NCBI RefSeq assembly: GCF_007859855.1
Contig: NZ_SJPK01000010.1
Location: 124,001 to 188,000 of the forward strand
DNA: 64,000 nt
Source: Allorhodopirellula solitaria
GTDB taxonomy: Bacteria; Planctomycetota; Planctomycetia; Pirellulales; Pirellulaceae
Reading direction: 5' to 3'
The translations under genes and the position numbers were made by a program. How positions within the stretch are numbered: position 1 is the first letter of the stretch; each line of letters begins with the position of its first letter. The notes under the pieces were generated by a model that saw only the letters and a program-made list of their open reading frames with translations, was not told the origin of the DNA and made no database searches. Positions 17,911 through 25,975 of this stretch are shown one piece after another.

Positions 17911-19123
17911 GAGAGGAGGTCCCTGAATTGGACGGGGAGTTTGAGATCAAATCGGCCAGACGGTGCAGGTCAGCGTCGTCATTGTAAACATGAACGCTGG
18001 CCCGCACGCCCCCGCCACGGCAACTGACGACGACATCGTTGGCCAGCGCACGCGAACGGAAATCAGCGGGGGATTCACCATCGACCTCGAACGTCACGAT
18101 GCCGCTGTCGTGGGTCGGGGCGGGCGAGTTGTCAAAGAGCAGCTTGCCACCCCGCTCGGCGATCAAGCTGCGCAGCCGGGCGGATCGCTCTAGCACGCGA
18201 TCACCGATTGCCGACGCGCCATGGCGGCGTGCGACTTCGACAAACATTTCCAAGGAGGCAGCAAACGCCATCAACCCCGGCATGTTCGCGGAGCCGGTTT
18301 CGTACCGCGCCGCATCTTCCCGCAACTCCAATTCCCCAGCAGCAAACAGGTGGGCATTGCGGACGCTGGCCCAACCGACGTTCTGGCATCGCAACAACGA
18401 CAGGTGACGGCGACGGATCACCGCCACGCCCGCGCCCTCGGGGCCGAGCATCCATTTGTGCCCATCGGCCGATAGAAAATCGACATCGCAACTGCGGAGG
18501 TCGAGCGGGAACATCCCCATGCCCTGGATCGCATCGACGAACACGAGCACACCGCGGCGGTGAGCCTCGTCCACCAATCGCTCGAGATCGATACGAAATC
18601 CGCTCGCGTAGCCCACCCAACTGACCGAAACCAAGCGAGTCCGATCGTCCATCGCCGCGATCAAATCGTCCACCTCGACGCGTCCCTGACGGCGCGGCAC
18701 GAGTTTCACCTCGACGCCCTCTGACGCCAGGTTCAGCCACGGGTAATGATTGCTGGGGAATTCACCCTCAGGCAAGACCACGTTGTCGCCGCTCTGCCAG
18801 GGATAGCCGCCTGCGACAAAGTTGATCCCGGCGGTCGTATTGGGAATCAGTGCGACTTCGTCTTTCTCGCAGTGAATCAACTCCGCCGTCAGGCTTCGCA
18901 GCGACTCCACCTTGGCCGACCACTCCAACCAATGGACATCGCCGCTGGTCGCTGCCATCTCGGTGTAGTCGCGCAGGGTTTCGGCGGCCGGCTGACTCAG
19001 TGGCGCGACCGCGGCATGGTCCAAGTACGCCCAACGGCGCGCCACCGGCATTTGATCACGCCACCATGTCCAGACCTCGTCGAGTTGGCTCGGGCAGGGC
19101 TCCCGGGTCAGCGAATCGGTCAC
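17903..19123 (-). CDS. class V aminotransferase (cysteine desulfurase/isopenicillin-N-epimerase-like)
   Basis: PLP enzyme of fold type I, 406 residues. The PLP lysine is in FLSADGHKWMLGPEGAG (about residue 225). Upstream are NTTAGINFVAGG and FPSNHYPWLN for phosphate and substrate binding, and VFVDAIQGMG with the PLP-contacting Asp. There is no conserved C-terminal catalytic cysteine loop of the NifS/IscS type, so sulfur mobilisation is uncertain. A lyase or epimerase-like role is equally possible. It overlaps the methyltransferase gene by 4 bases and coaD by 8. Confidence 0.88.
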   Translation of the reverse strand: MTDSLTREPCPSQLDEVWTWWRDQMPVARRWAYLDHAAVAPLSQPAAETLRDYTEMAATSGDVHWLEWSAKVESLRSLTAELIHCEKDEVALIPNTTAGINFVAGGYPWQSGDNVVLPEGEFPSNHYPWLNLASEGVEVKLVPRRQGRVEVDDLIAAMDDRTRLVSVSWVGYASGFRIDLERLVDEAHRRGVLVFVDAIQGMGMFPLDLRSCDVDFLSADGHKWMLGPEGAGVAVIRRRHLSLLRCQNVGWASVRNAHLFAAGELELREDAARYETGSANMPGLMAFAASLEMFVEVARRHGASAIGDRVLERSARLRSLIAERGGKLLFDNSPAPTHDSGIVTFEVDGESPADFRSRALANDVVVSCRGGGVRASVHVYNDDADLHRLADLISNSPSNSGTSSLV

Positions 19124-20229
19124 GGCTTGCTCCCGATCATCATCCCCAATCCAACTCGGCTGGCGGCGATATAGGTGAACTGCACTTTTTCAAAGCCAGC
19201 GCCGCGGAGTTTCTCTTCGGCCGCCTTTAGCTCAGGGACCGAACCCTCGGCTGACTGCACCTGCAAGCGAAGGGCTTCGAGTGATTCCGATAGTGTGGGG
19301 CGATGCGGGCCTTGGAACGAGTCGATCACCACGATTCGCCCACCGGCTTTCAATCCCGCGCGGCAGGAGGCGAGAATCTCATCAATCTGCGCGGGGGAAT
19401 AAGCGTGCAGCCGCTGCGCGATCACGATCATGTCATAGGTATCGGGATCGAGAGAGATGCCGAGCACATCGCCAACCTTCGTTTCGAAGCGATCCTTCAA
19501 TTCGATCGAGTCCGCCATCGATTGGGCAGCGACCAAGGCTGCCTCGCTATCAACTGCAGTGATGTGAATCGCGGGTTCGCGAAAGGCCATCGCGCAGCTC
19601 CACACGGCCGACCCGCAACCGAGATCGAGCAATTCGAAGGGTTCGCTCGCGGCCGAATCCGTGACGATCTCGCCAGTGACCGTACCGGAGGATGCGTCCA
19701 CTTCCGACTCGCTCTGGGCAGCAATTTCAGGGCTTTCGCCAGTTGTTTCAACGCTCTCTTGGTCGGGTCCAAATCCAAGAATTTCGGCCGCTTGCATGGC
19801 AGCGGGCGTATGCACCCACTGAGTGGCGGCCACCGCATCGGCCCGCAACCGCAATTGCTCCGCCGGGTCGACTTGCCCGGGGGTCTCCCCCGGTGCATCG
19901 CTTGGCGATTTTTTGAGGGCATCGGCTAGCTGTTCCCAGGTCGCATCACCGAGGTCGGTGTCGTACTGGCAGAGCAACCGGGCGGTGGCCGAGAGGGCAT
20001 AGTCCTCTTGATACTGCTCGATGATCCCGACTGGAATCAGCGACTTCAGCAGCAGGAGCAGTCGCTGCTCGGGAATTTGCAGTTTCTCCGATAGCTCCGG
20101 CAGCGTTTTCTGGCCGGATGCGAGCTCATCCAACAACCCAACCGTCCGCGCGGCTCGCAAGAGATGCGACGTCGCGTTGATGGTCATCAGTTCTTGATAG
20201 CGATCGATTGTGCGGTCTTGATTTGACAT
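19120..20229 (-). CDS. SAM-dependent methyltransferase with winged-helix dimerisation domain
   Basis: A 369-residue class I methyltransferase. The N-terminal 90 residues (DRYQELMTINATSHLLRAAR, LPELSEKLQIPEQRLLLLL) look like the winged-helix domain of plant-type O-methyltransferases. An acidic linker follows (about 140-190), then the SAM motif LLDLGCGSAVWSCAMAF and ITAVDSEAAL. The frame extends to 20379 inside trpB, but ATG 20229 lies 2 bases after the trpB stop and gives MSNQDRTIDRY, so it is preferred. The substrate is unknown. Lying between trpB and an aminotransferase gene suggests a small-molecule pathway. Confidence 0.85.
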   Translation of the reverse strand: MSNQDRTIDRYQELMTINATSHLLRAARTVGLLDELASGQKTLPELSEKLQIPEQRLLLLLKSLIPVGIIEQYQEDYALSATARLLCQYDTDLGDATWEQLADALKKSPSDAPGETPGQVDPAEQLRLRADAVAATQWVHTPAAMQAAEILGFGPDQESVETTGESPEIAAQSESEVDASSGTVTGEIVTDSAASEPFELLDLGCGSAVWSCAMAFREPAIHITAVDSEAALVAAQSMADSIELKDRFETKVGDVLGISLDPDTYDMIVIAQRLHAYSPAQIDEILASCRAGLKAGGRIVVIDSFQGPHRPTLSESLEALRLQVQSAEGSVPELKAAEEKLRGAGFEKVQFTYIAASRVGLGMMIGSKP

Positions 20230-20231
20230 GA

Positions 20232-21467
20232 TTACCATTCCTCCCCACGCAAGCGGGCGATTTCCATCGCGTCTTTGTCGCCGCGACCGGACAGACAGAC
20301 GACGAGATGTTCCTTGGGAGACATCTCCGCGGCAATCTCGATTGCCTTGGCGACAGCATGGGCTGTTTCGAGGGCACACAGAATGCCTTCGGTTCGGGCG
20401 AGTTGCTCAAACGCTTTCATCGCTTGGTCATCCCGGCAGCCGACGTACTCGGCCCGCTGGGAGTCCTTCCAATAGCTGTGTTCGGGGCCGACGCCGGGAT
20501 AGTCCAGCCCCGCGCTCATCGAATGGACGTCACAGGTTTGCCCGTCTTCGTCTTGCATCACGTAGCTATAGCTACCGTGCAAGACACCGGGGTTGCCGTA
20601 GGACAGCGGTGAGGCGTGATCGCCCGCGGATTCGGATCGCCCGCCCGCTTCGACACCGACCATTCGCACCGACTCGTCTTCGACAAACGGGAAGAACATT
20701 CCGGCCGCGTTGGAGCCGCCGCCGACGCAGGCGACCAAACAATCGGGCAACCGCTCGAAGGTATCGCGGCACTGTTCGCGGGTTTCTCGACCAATGATCG
20801 CTTGAAAATCGCGGACCATCATCGGGAAGGGGTGCGGTCCGATCACGCTCCCGATGATGTAGTGGGTGTCCTCGACTGACGACATCCAGTCCCGCATGGC
20901 TTCGTTGACCGCGTCGCGTAGCGTTTTCGAGCCGCTCTCGACCGGAGACACCTTTGCTCCGAGCAGCTGCATGCTGAACACATTGGGTTTCTGGCGTCGG
21001 ATGTCTTCCGAACCCATGTAGACCGTGCAAGGCAGTCCGAAATGGGCACAGGCAGTCGCCGTGGCGACCCCGTGCTGGCCCGCCCCCGTCTCAGCGATCA
21101 CGCGTTTCTTGCCCATCCGCAACGTCAGCAAGGCTTGCCCGATCGTATTGTTGATCTTGTGAGCACCGGTGTGATTGAGGTCTTCGCGTTTGAGCCAAAT
21201 CTGGGCCCCGCCGACATTCTCGGACAGCCGCCGGGCGTGATACAGCGGGCTGGGCCGGCCCACGAACGTCTTGAGCAGCCCGCTGAGTTCACGCTGAAAC
21301 TCCGGGTCCCGCTTGGCGAGATCGTATTGCTCGGCGAGCTGATCGAGGGCGTTGGTGAGCGTTTCTGGCACAAACCGCCCACCAAAATCCCCAAATCGGC
21401 CCTGTGGGTCGGGAACCTGAGCAGACGCGGCGGCAATTTTCGAAGCGGAGGGGTCAGCTGTGTTCAT
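20232..21467 (-). CDS. trpB: tryptophan synthase beta chain
   Basis: PLP enzyme joining indole and serine to make tryptophan. The 411 residues contain [15 protein letters not shown] at the start, the PLP lysine in [14 protein letters not shown], the phosphate loop [12 protein letters not shown], and [16 protein letters not shown]. This is the TrpB1 type. It leads an operon with a methyltransferase, an aminotransferase and coaD. trpA is not adjacent in this window. An upstream region of about 150 bases separates it from a dispersed repeat at 21623. Confidence 0.96.
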   Translation of the reverse strand: MNTADPSASKIAAASAQVPDPQGRFGDFGGRFVPETLTNALDQLAEQYDLAKRDPEFQRELSGLLKTFVGRPSPLYHARRLSENVGGAQIWLKREDLNHTGAHKINNTIGQALLTLRMGKKRVIAETGAGQHGVATATACAHFGLPCTVYMGSEDIRRQKPNVFSMQLLGAKVSPVESGSKTLRDAVNEAMRDWMSSVEDTHYIIGSVIGPHPFPMMVRDFQAIIGRETREQCRDTFERLPDCLVACVGGGSNAAGMFFPFVEDESVRMVGVEAGGRSESAGDHASPLSYGNPGVLHGSYSYVMQDEDGQTCDVHSMSAGLDYPGVGPEHSYWKDSQRAEYVGCRDDQAMKAFEQLARTEGILCALETAHAVAKAIEIAAEMSPKEHLVVCLSGRGDKDAMEIARLRGEEW

Positions 21468-21842
21468 TCTATCTCAGTGGGTGATATCGGCAGTGGATGG
21501 CTCAATTGTCACGGCAAACGAAAAGCGGGTCAACGCGACCGACTCCGCGATCAGCAATTTCAGGATGAAAGAAACCGGCCGCGTGAGGCGAAAACGCTAC
21601 AATGAAAGAACGTCCCAGACGGACTTTGCTGTGATGCGGGGCAAGCCCACATGGGAGCGGGGTGAAAGCTCCATTTTCTAATCACAAAACAGAGTTTCCT
21701 GTCAGGCAAGCTGACAGGGGATCCGGTTTTGTGAGGAATCAACAGCGACATCCCCCCGCCAATCCGGGGCCGCCAGAGCAGCCTGCTCCGTGAGTTTCCA
21801 ATCCAATTCCCTAATTCCCATGCCACGAAAGGGAGCCCTGCG
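21468..21842. other. 375-base intergenic region holding a dispersed repeat
   Basis: Lies between the divergent trpB and the secreted-protein gene at 21843. It contains the left copy (21623-21734) of a roughly 112-base inverted repeat. The ORF-like frame over 21460-21681 looks spurious. No clear promoter boxes were recognised. Confidence 0.6.
21623..21734 (+). repeat. left copy of long imperfect inverted repeat flanking the 21843 gene
   Basis: This 112-base stretch matches, in reverse complement, 22959-23070 at most positions. Shared blocks include actttgctgt, gggcaagccc, catgggagcgggg, ctaatcacaaaac, tcctgtca and caagctgacaggggatccgg. The internal CCTGTCAG...CTGACAGG is a REP-like palindrome. 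The two copies bracket one gene. Confidence 0.8.
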
Positions 21843-22922
21843 ATGTCTCCGAAAAGTATGAAAGCGATACCGTTTCACTGCGGCATGGCGACGCTCACGC
21901 TACTGCTGTCGACGACCACGGTTGCGGCGGCGGACCTTGAAATGGTCGATGGCTACGGAAATATCGCCGGGGTGATCGACGCCAGCCGCAAGGGGCTGAT
22001 GGTGACAGAGAACTCGGGCAACCGATTCTTCTACCGCCGCGCCCGCCGCTACGATCTGCCCGACGGCCGGTATCTGGGCTTCTACAACGAAACCCTCAAC
22101 CGGATCATCCGCTTCCCGCGTAGCGGTCGAGGACCGGTCGAACGCGCTGACCTGGATTCGATCTACCCTCAATTCGTTCCCGCCAGCGTCAGGGTCCGGC
22201 CGATTGGCAGCGGCCCGGGATTCGCCCCCTATCTCCCCACGTGGCTGGAGACATCGTACCAGTTCACGGCTCCCGGTTATCGCTTCTACAGTGGGACGAT
22301 TTCAGGCGGCCCCGGCTATGGCGGCTTTCGGTATGGCGGCCCAGGCTATGGAAGTTGGCCCGCCCTCGGTGGCTACTATCGCAGTGGCGTTTCATTCTCC
22401 GTCGCATCGCCCCTCGCCGTCCCAGCGGCACCGATGATGCCGACTCTGGCCCCTGCCCAGCCCCAATCCACTCTGATCGAGTCGCGCGTGGTTGATAACG
22501 GTACCTTGGACCCGGTCGAAGTCGAGTTTGTCAATTCGCAGAACGAGACGTTGCTCGTCGTACTGACCGATGCCCGCACCCCAGGTAAGAAGGCCCAGTA
22601 TCAAATTCAGCCCGGCGGCAGCCAACGCGTCAAACTGCCACGCAGCGCCGGACAAACTCGTATTGATCGCTATCAGTCATGGGACATCGCAGGCGATCCC
22701 GTGGAGCGAGAAGTCCGAGTCGCGATGGAGCCAGAAGCGCGATATCAAGTAGCCGTCGATCGGACCCGGATTCAATCCATCGCCATCGACCGCACCGGCA
22801 AGAGCCCCAATGTGATCGAAGACATCAACATGCAGAGTGTCCCCGTGGGCGTCTTCACCCTGCCACCCGGTGACCAGCTTGTGTCGGGCAAGATCGACCT
22901 TTTCGACGCAGCGACCCGCTAG
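21843..22922 (+). CDS. secreted protein of unknown function, Gly/Tyr-rich centre
   Basis: A 359-residue protein not recognised as a known family. A signal peptide is visible (about residues 1-30, ATLTLLLSTTTVAAA). The middle (about 140-185) is rich in Gly, Tyr, Pro and Phe (GGPGYGGFRYGGPGYGSW) and probably flexible. The C-terminal half looks like beta-sandwich material (VEVEFVNSQNETLLVVLTDA; YQIQPGGSQRVKLPRSAG). It stands alone between inverted repeat copies and is not obviously in an operon. An outer-surface or cell-wall role is possible but not shown. Confidence 0.75.
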   Translation: MSPKSMKAIPFHCGMATLTLLLSTTTVAAADLEMVDGYGNIAGVIDASRKGLMVTENSGNRFFYRRARRYDLPDGRYLGFYNETLNRIIRFPRSGRGPVERADLDSIYPQFVPASVRVRPIGSGPGFAPYLPTWLETSYQFTAPGYRFYSGTISGGPGYGGFRYGGPGYGSWPALGGYYRSGVSFSVASPLAVPAAPMMPTLAPAQPQSTLIESRVVDNGTLDPVEVEFVNSQNETLLVVLTDARTPGKKAQYQIQPGGSQRVKLPRSAGQTRIDRYQSWDIAGDPVEREVRVAMEPEARYQVAVDRTRIQSIAIDRTGKSPNVIEDINMQSVPVGVFTLPPGDQLVSGKIDLFDAATR

Positions 22923-22958
22923 GACCGCAACAGTCCCAGCAGAGACCTTGTCTTTACC

Positions 22959-23070
22959 CACGAAACCGGATCCCCTGTCAGCTTGTCTGACAGGAATCTC
23001 CGTTTTGTGATTAGAACAATAGAGCGTTTGCCCCGCTCCCATGCGGGCTTGCCCCACATGACAGCAAAGT
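22959..23070 (-). repeat. right copy of long imperfect inverted repeat
   Basis: Reverse-complement partner of 21623-21734, sharing the same ordered blocks over about 112 bases. Its ttttgtgattag segment also occurs in the 217-bp repeat array at 30.8-32.4 kb, which suggests related repeat families. Confidence 0.8.
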
Positions 23071-23126
23071 TTATCGACTTGGTTTCCCGTCAGACAAGCT
23101 GACAGGGGAAGGTGTGTCAATACCGC

Positions 23127-23200
23127 TGGTTTTCTAATTTGAAAACGTCGCTTCGGCGTGTGACAAGCACACGGGGGAGCAAACTTGTGGGTAATCAACA
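23127..23200 (+). repeat. dispersed direct repeat, copy 1
   Basis: Block beginning ggttttcta and running through cgtcgcttcggcgtgtgaca, agcacacggggg and tgtgggtaat. A copy with a few changes lies at 57105-57176, 34 kb away in the same orientation. No coding sense. Confidence 0.8.
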
Positions 23201-23372
23201 GCCAACAGGGACTGCCCCCCAAGTCCCGACAGGGACGACAGCCCCGTGCTGGTGGTGAAAACCACCGGCCACGCGCATAGAATTCCGAACCTGCCTCAAT
23301 GAGAACGCACCAAACTGCCGATTGGTTGCAAACACCCCGACCACTCCTCCCCCACAATTAAGAACACTTCCA

Positions 23373-24176
23373 TTGACTGCACTCGCGCCTGCTCCGATCC
23401 GTTTGGTTTCCTGGAACGTCAATGGGATCCGTGCGGCGATGAACAAGGGTCTGCGCGACTATCTCGAATCCGAGCAGCCCGAGATTGTCTGTTTGCAGGA
23501 GACCAAGGCGCGTCCTGAGCAAGTCGACACACAGTGGGCGGAATCATTGGGATACGAATTGCTATGGAATTCCGCCGACAAAGCGGGCTACAGCGGCACG
23601 TCGGTGTGGACGCGTCGCCCCATGAAAAAACACACACTTGGTATCGGCGCCGAGGAGCATGATCGCGAGGGCCGAGTCATTACCGCAACCTGGGACGATT
23701 TTCACCTGGTGAATGTCTACACCCCCAATTCGCAACGAGGCTTAGCGAGGCTGGATTACCGCTGCCGCTGGGACGCCGATTTCCTCGCCTACGTGCAGCG
23801 ACTCAACCGCCGCAAACCTGTTCTCCTGTGCGGCGACCTGAACTGCGCTCATCAGGAAATCGATCTCGCCAACCCCAAAGCCAATCGCAAGAACGCTGGC
23901 TTTACCGATCAAGAGCGCAGCGGCTTGAACCTGATGGCGGAAGCTGGTTTTGTCGATTCCTTTCGGCACTTTGACGATTCACCCGGCCAATACACCTGGT
24001 GGACCTATCGCAGCAACGCTCGGGCGCGAAACATCGGCTGGCGTTTGGATTACTTCTGGGTCAGCAAGCGGTTCATGCCGCAGGTCGTCGGTGCCAGGAT
24101 CCGAAATGAGATCCTCGGTTCGGATCACTGCCCGGTCGAGATCGATGTGCAGCTGCCCGACCGCCGGTCGTCTTGA
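23373..24176 (+). CDS. xthA: exodeoxyribonuclease III (Xth family)
   Basis: AP endonuclease and 3'-5' exonuclease of base excision repair. Catalytic motifs are SWNVNGIRAAM, CLQETKARPEQ with the metal-binding Glu, VYTPNSQRG, GDLNCAHQEIDLANPK and GSDHCPVEIDV with the catalytic His. The frame is open from TTG 23322, but TTG 23373 (10 residues before RLVSWNVNG) gives 267 residues, matching E. coli Xth (268). No ATG is available. Start choice is uncertain by 17 codons. It converges with the Nramp-like gene 29 bases away. Confidence 0.93.
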   Translation: MTALAPAPIRLVSWNVNGIRAAMNKGLRDYLESEQPEIVCLQETKARPEQVDTQWAESLGYELLWNSADKAGYSGTSVWTRRPMKKHTLGIGAEEHDREGRVITATWDDFHLVNVYTPNSQRGLARLDYRCRWDADFLAYVQRLNRRKPVLLCGDLNCAHQEIDLANPKANRKNAGFTDQERSGLNLMAEAGFVDSFRHFDDSPGQYTWWTYRSNARARNIGWRLDYFWVSKRFMPQVVGARIRNEILGSDHCPVEIDVQLPDRRSS

Positions 24177-24205
24177 GAAGCTTGCAGAATCGACTCCCAC
24201 CTTCC

Positions 24206-25732
24206 TTAAAACTGGGACACGACGGTCCACGCGCCGGTGACCAACATGGCGGCGGCCGAGATCCACAACATCGCGTCCCACAGTCGCCCGGGGCGCAGCG
24301 GTTCGCTGACGAACTGATATCGGAAATACAGTGCAGCGCCAGCCAGCATCGGCAACATCACGCCTTGCGCCACACCACTGATCAGGACGAGCTGCGCGGG
24401 AGCGGGGAAGGCGACATAGATGATCCAGCAGAGGATGGGGAAGAAACCGCCCAGCCAGCGAATCCACTTCGCCCGCGTCGCTTCATCGCTATCGATCAGA
24501 CCGACGATTCGCATCGCATCGGAGAACACCCGAGCATGTGCCGCCAACGCCACAAAGAACGTACTGTAGAGAACAGCAAAGGCACCGGCGAGGAAGATGA
24601 CTGCTGCAGCGCTACCGAAGACGGGTTGATACATCACCGATAAGGTACGCACCAGCGTGTCTTTTTCCGGATTCAGCCCGATGCGGTGCAGCACACCTGC
24701 CCCCAACAAGTAGAACGCGACTGTTGCGAAGGTATAGAGCACCATCGCACCCCACGAATCGAGATGCATCACCCGCATCCAGCCCGACGCCCGAGCTGCC
24801 CAGGACGGCGACCCGTCGTCGGGACCGGTGAAGCGAGCGTAGCCTTTCTCTAGACACCAGTACGGGTAAACCACGAGCTCCGCCGCGCCAACGCCGATGA
24901 TTCCAAAGGTGGCCAAGGCCGTCGCAATCGGCCGAGCATTCGTCGCAGTATCCGCCGCGGCAACATCCGGCAACTGCGGCCACAACCCGGCAGCGACCTC
25001 GGGCCAGGGAATCCCCCAGAACGGATCACTTTGCAACCAGATCGTATTGAGCACCGTCAACAGCGTGAACAAAATCACCAGCGCTGTCGATAGCGACTGG
25101 ATCAGTCCATATCGGCCCACCATCAACATCAGACTGGTGACGACCGCCATCACGGCCGCCCACAGCACAGCATCGTAGGACTTCTTCGGCGGAGCGGCGG
25201 GCTCAGTAATCACGGAAGCTTCCAGAGCCGCGTCTGCTTGCTCGGCCAAGATCGCTTGTGTTGCTGCCTCGAAGGCGGCGCGCTGTTGGCGGTCGGCGTG
25301 GTCATTGTGGTCGCGGCCCGCCGAGGTCAGCGGCACACTGATCGCCAATGCCTGGCCAACGCCGCCGACAATCCCGCCGAGTTGACTGATGCTGGCCACC
25401 CACATCACGATCCAAAACCAAACCAACCAATTCCCCCGCCCCGCGATGCGAGGCCCGGGAACGAGGTCCAAGGCCGCGAGCGTCGTCTTGCCACTGATCA
25501 AGGTGTAACGCCCTAATTCAATTTGGGTAAAAACCTTGATGACACAGCCGAGCAAGATCAACCACAGCAGCGACATTCCCGCTTCGGCGCCCGTCTTGGT
25601 CGTCGCGATCAACTCGCCGCTACCGACAATCGATCCCGCCACAATCAGCCCCGGTCCGACGCAGCGTAGCATGCTGATCCAACGCGTCGGCGGATCAATC
25701 GGCTGGGGAGATGGTGCGGCGGGATGATTCAT
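24206..25732 (-). CDS. Nramp-like membrane transporter with altered metal-site motifs
   Basis: A 508-residue protein with 11-12 predicted membrane helices and overall Nramp/SLC11 arrangement (GPGLIVAGSIVGSGELIATT at helix 1). Canonical Nramp proteins have DPGN in helix 1 and MPHxxxLHS in helix 6. Here these positions read GSGE and YPYWCLEKGY, so the known metal ligands are missing and the substrate may not be a divalent metal. A hydrophilic loop of about 60 residues (SAGRDHNDHADRQQ onward) lies between helices. ATG 25732 (MNHPAAPSPQP) is chosen over the upstream 25798 start. Confidence 0.8.
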   Translation of the reverse strand: MNHPAAPSPQPIDPPTRWISMLRCVGPGLIVAGSIVGSGELIATTKTGAEAGMSLLWLILLGCVIKVFTQIELGRYTLISGKTTLAALDLVPGPRIAGRGNWLVWFWIVMWVASISQLGGIVGGVGQALAISVPLTSAGRDHNDHADRQQRAAFEAATQAILAEQADAALEASVITEPAAPPKKSYDAVLWAAVMAVVTSLMLMVGRYGLIQSLSTALVILFTLLTVLNTIWLQSDPFWGIPWPEVAAGLWPQLPDVAAADTATNARPIATALATFGIIGVGAAELVVYPYWCLEKGYARFTGPDDGSPSWAARASGWMRVMHLDSWGAMVLYTFATVAFYLLGAGVLHRIGLNPEKDTLVRTLSVMYQPVFGSAAAVIFLAGAFAVLYSTFFVALAAHARVFSDAMRIVGLIDSDEATRAKWIRWLGGFFPILCWIIYVAFPAPAQLVLISGVAQGVMLPMLAGAALYFRYQFVSEPLRPGRLWDAMLWISAAAMLVTGAWTVVSQF

Positions 25733-25975
25733 GGTGGGGGCTGAGAAGTGCGTCGAGATGATGCCGCAAACTGCACGGCCTATGCATTCTGCAGGCACCG
25801 TAGGTCATGACTTTGCAGGCGGATTCTGCGGTGGATGCGCCCGACCGAGCACTTGGCGCATCTGATCCGTATGCTACCACTAATAGCCAATCAGTGACTA
25901 CAATAGCCACGTTAGCCTTCGTGCACGTTGGCTCGCCCCGCATTCTCTTAACTCGAATTTCCTCACCTGCCGACC

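Larger units (their letters stand above)
22923..23372. other. 450-base repeat-rich intergenic region
   Basis: Contains the right copy of the long inverted repeat (22959-23070), another CTGACAGG palindrome copy near 23090-23108, and a 72-base block (23127-23200) that recurs at 57105-57176. No gene was recognised. The TTG at 23322 opens the exonuclease frame, but its first 17 codons look non-coding. Confidence 0.6.

Noticed and set aside
21460-21681. 73-codon plus frame in front of the secreted-protein gene
   Set aside because: It starts inside the trpB start region and runs through the dispersed repeat; no family features or start site.
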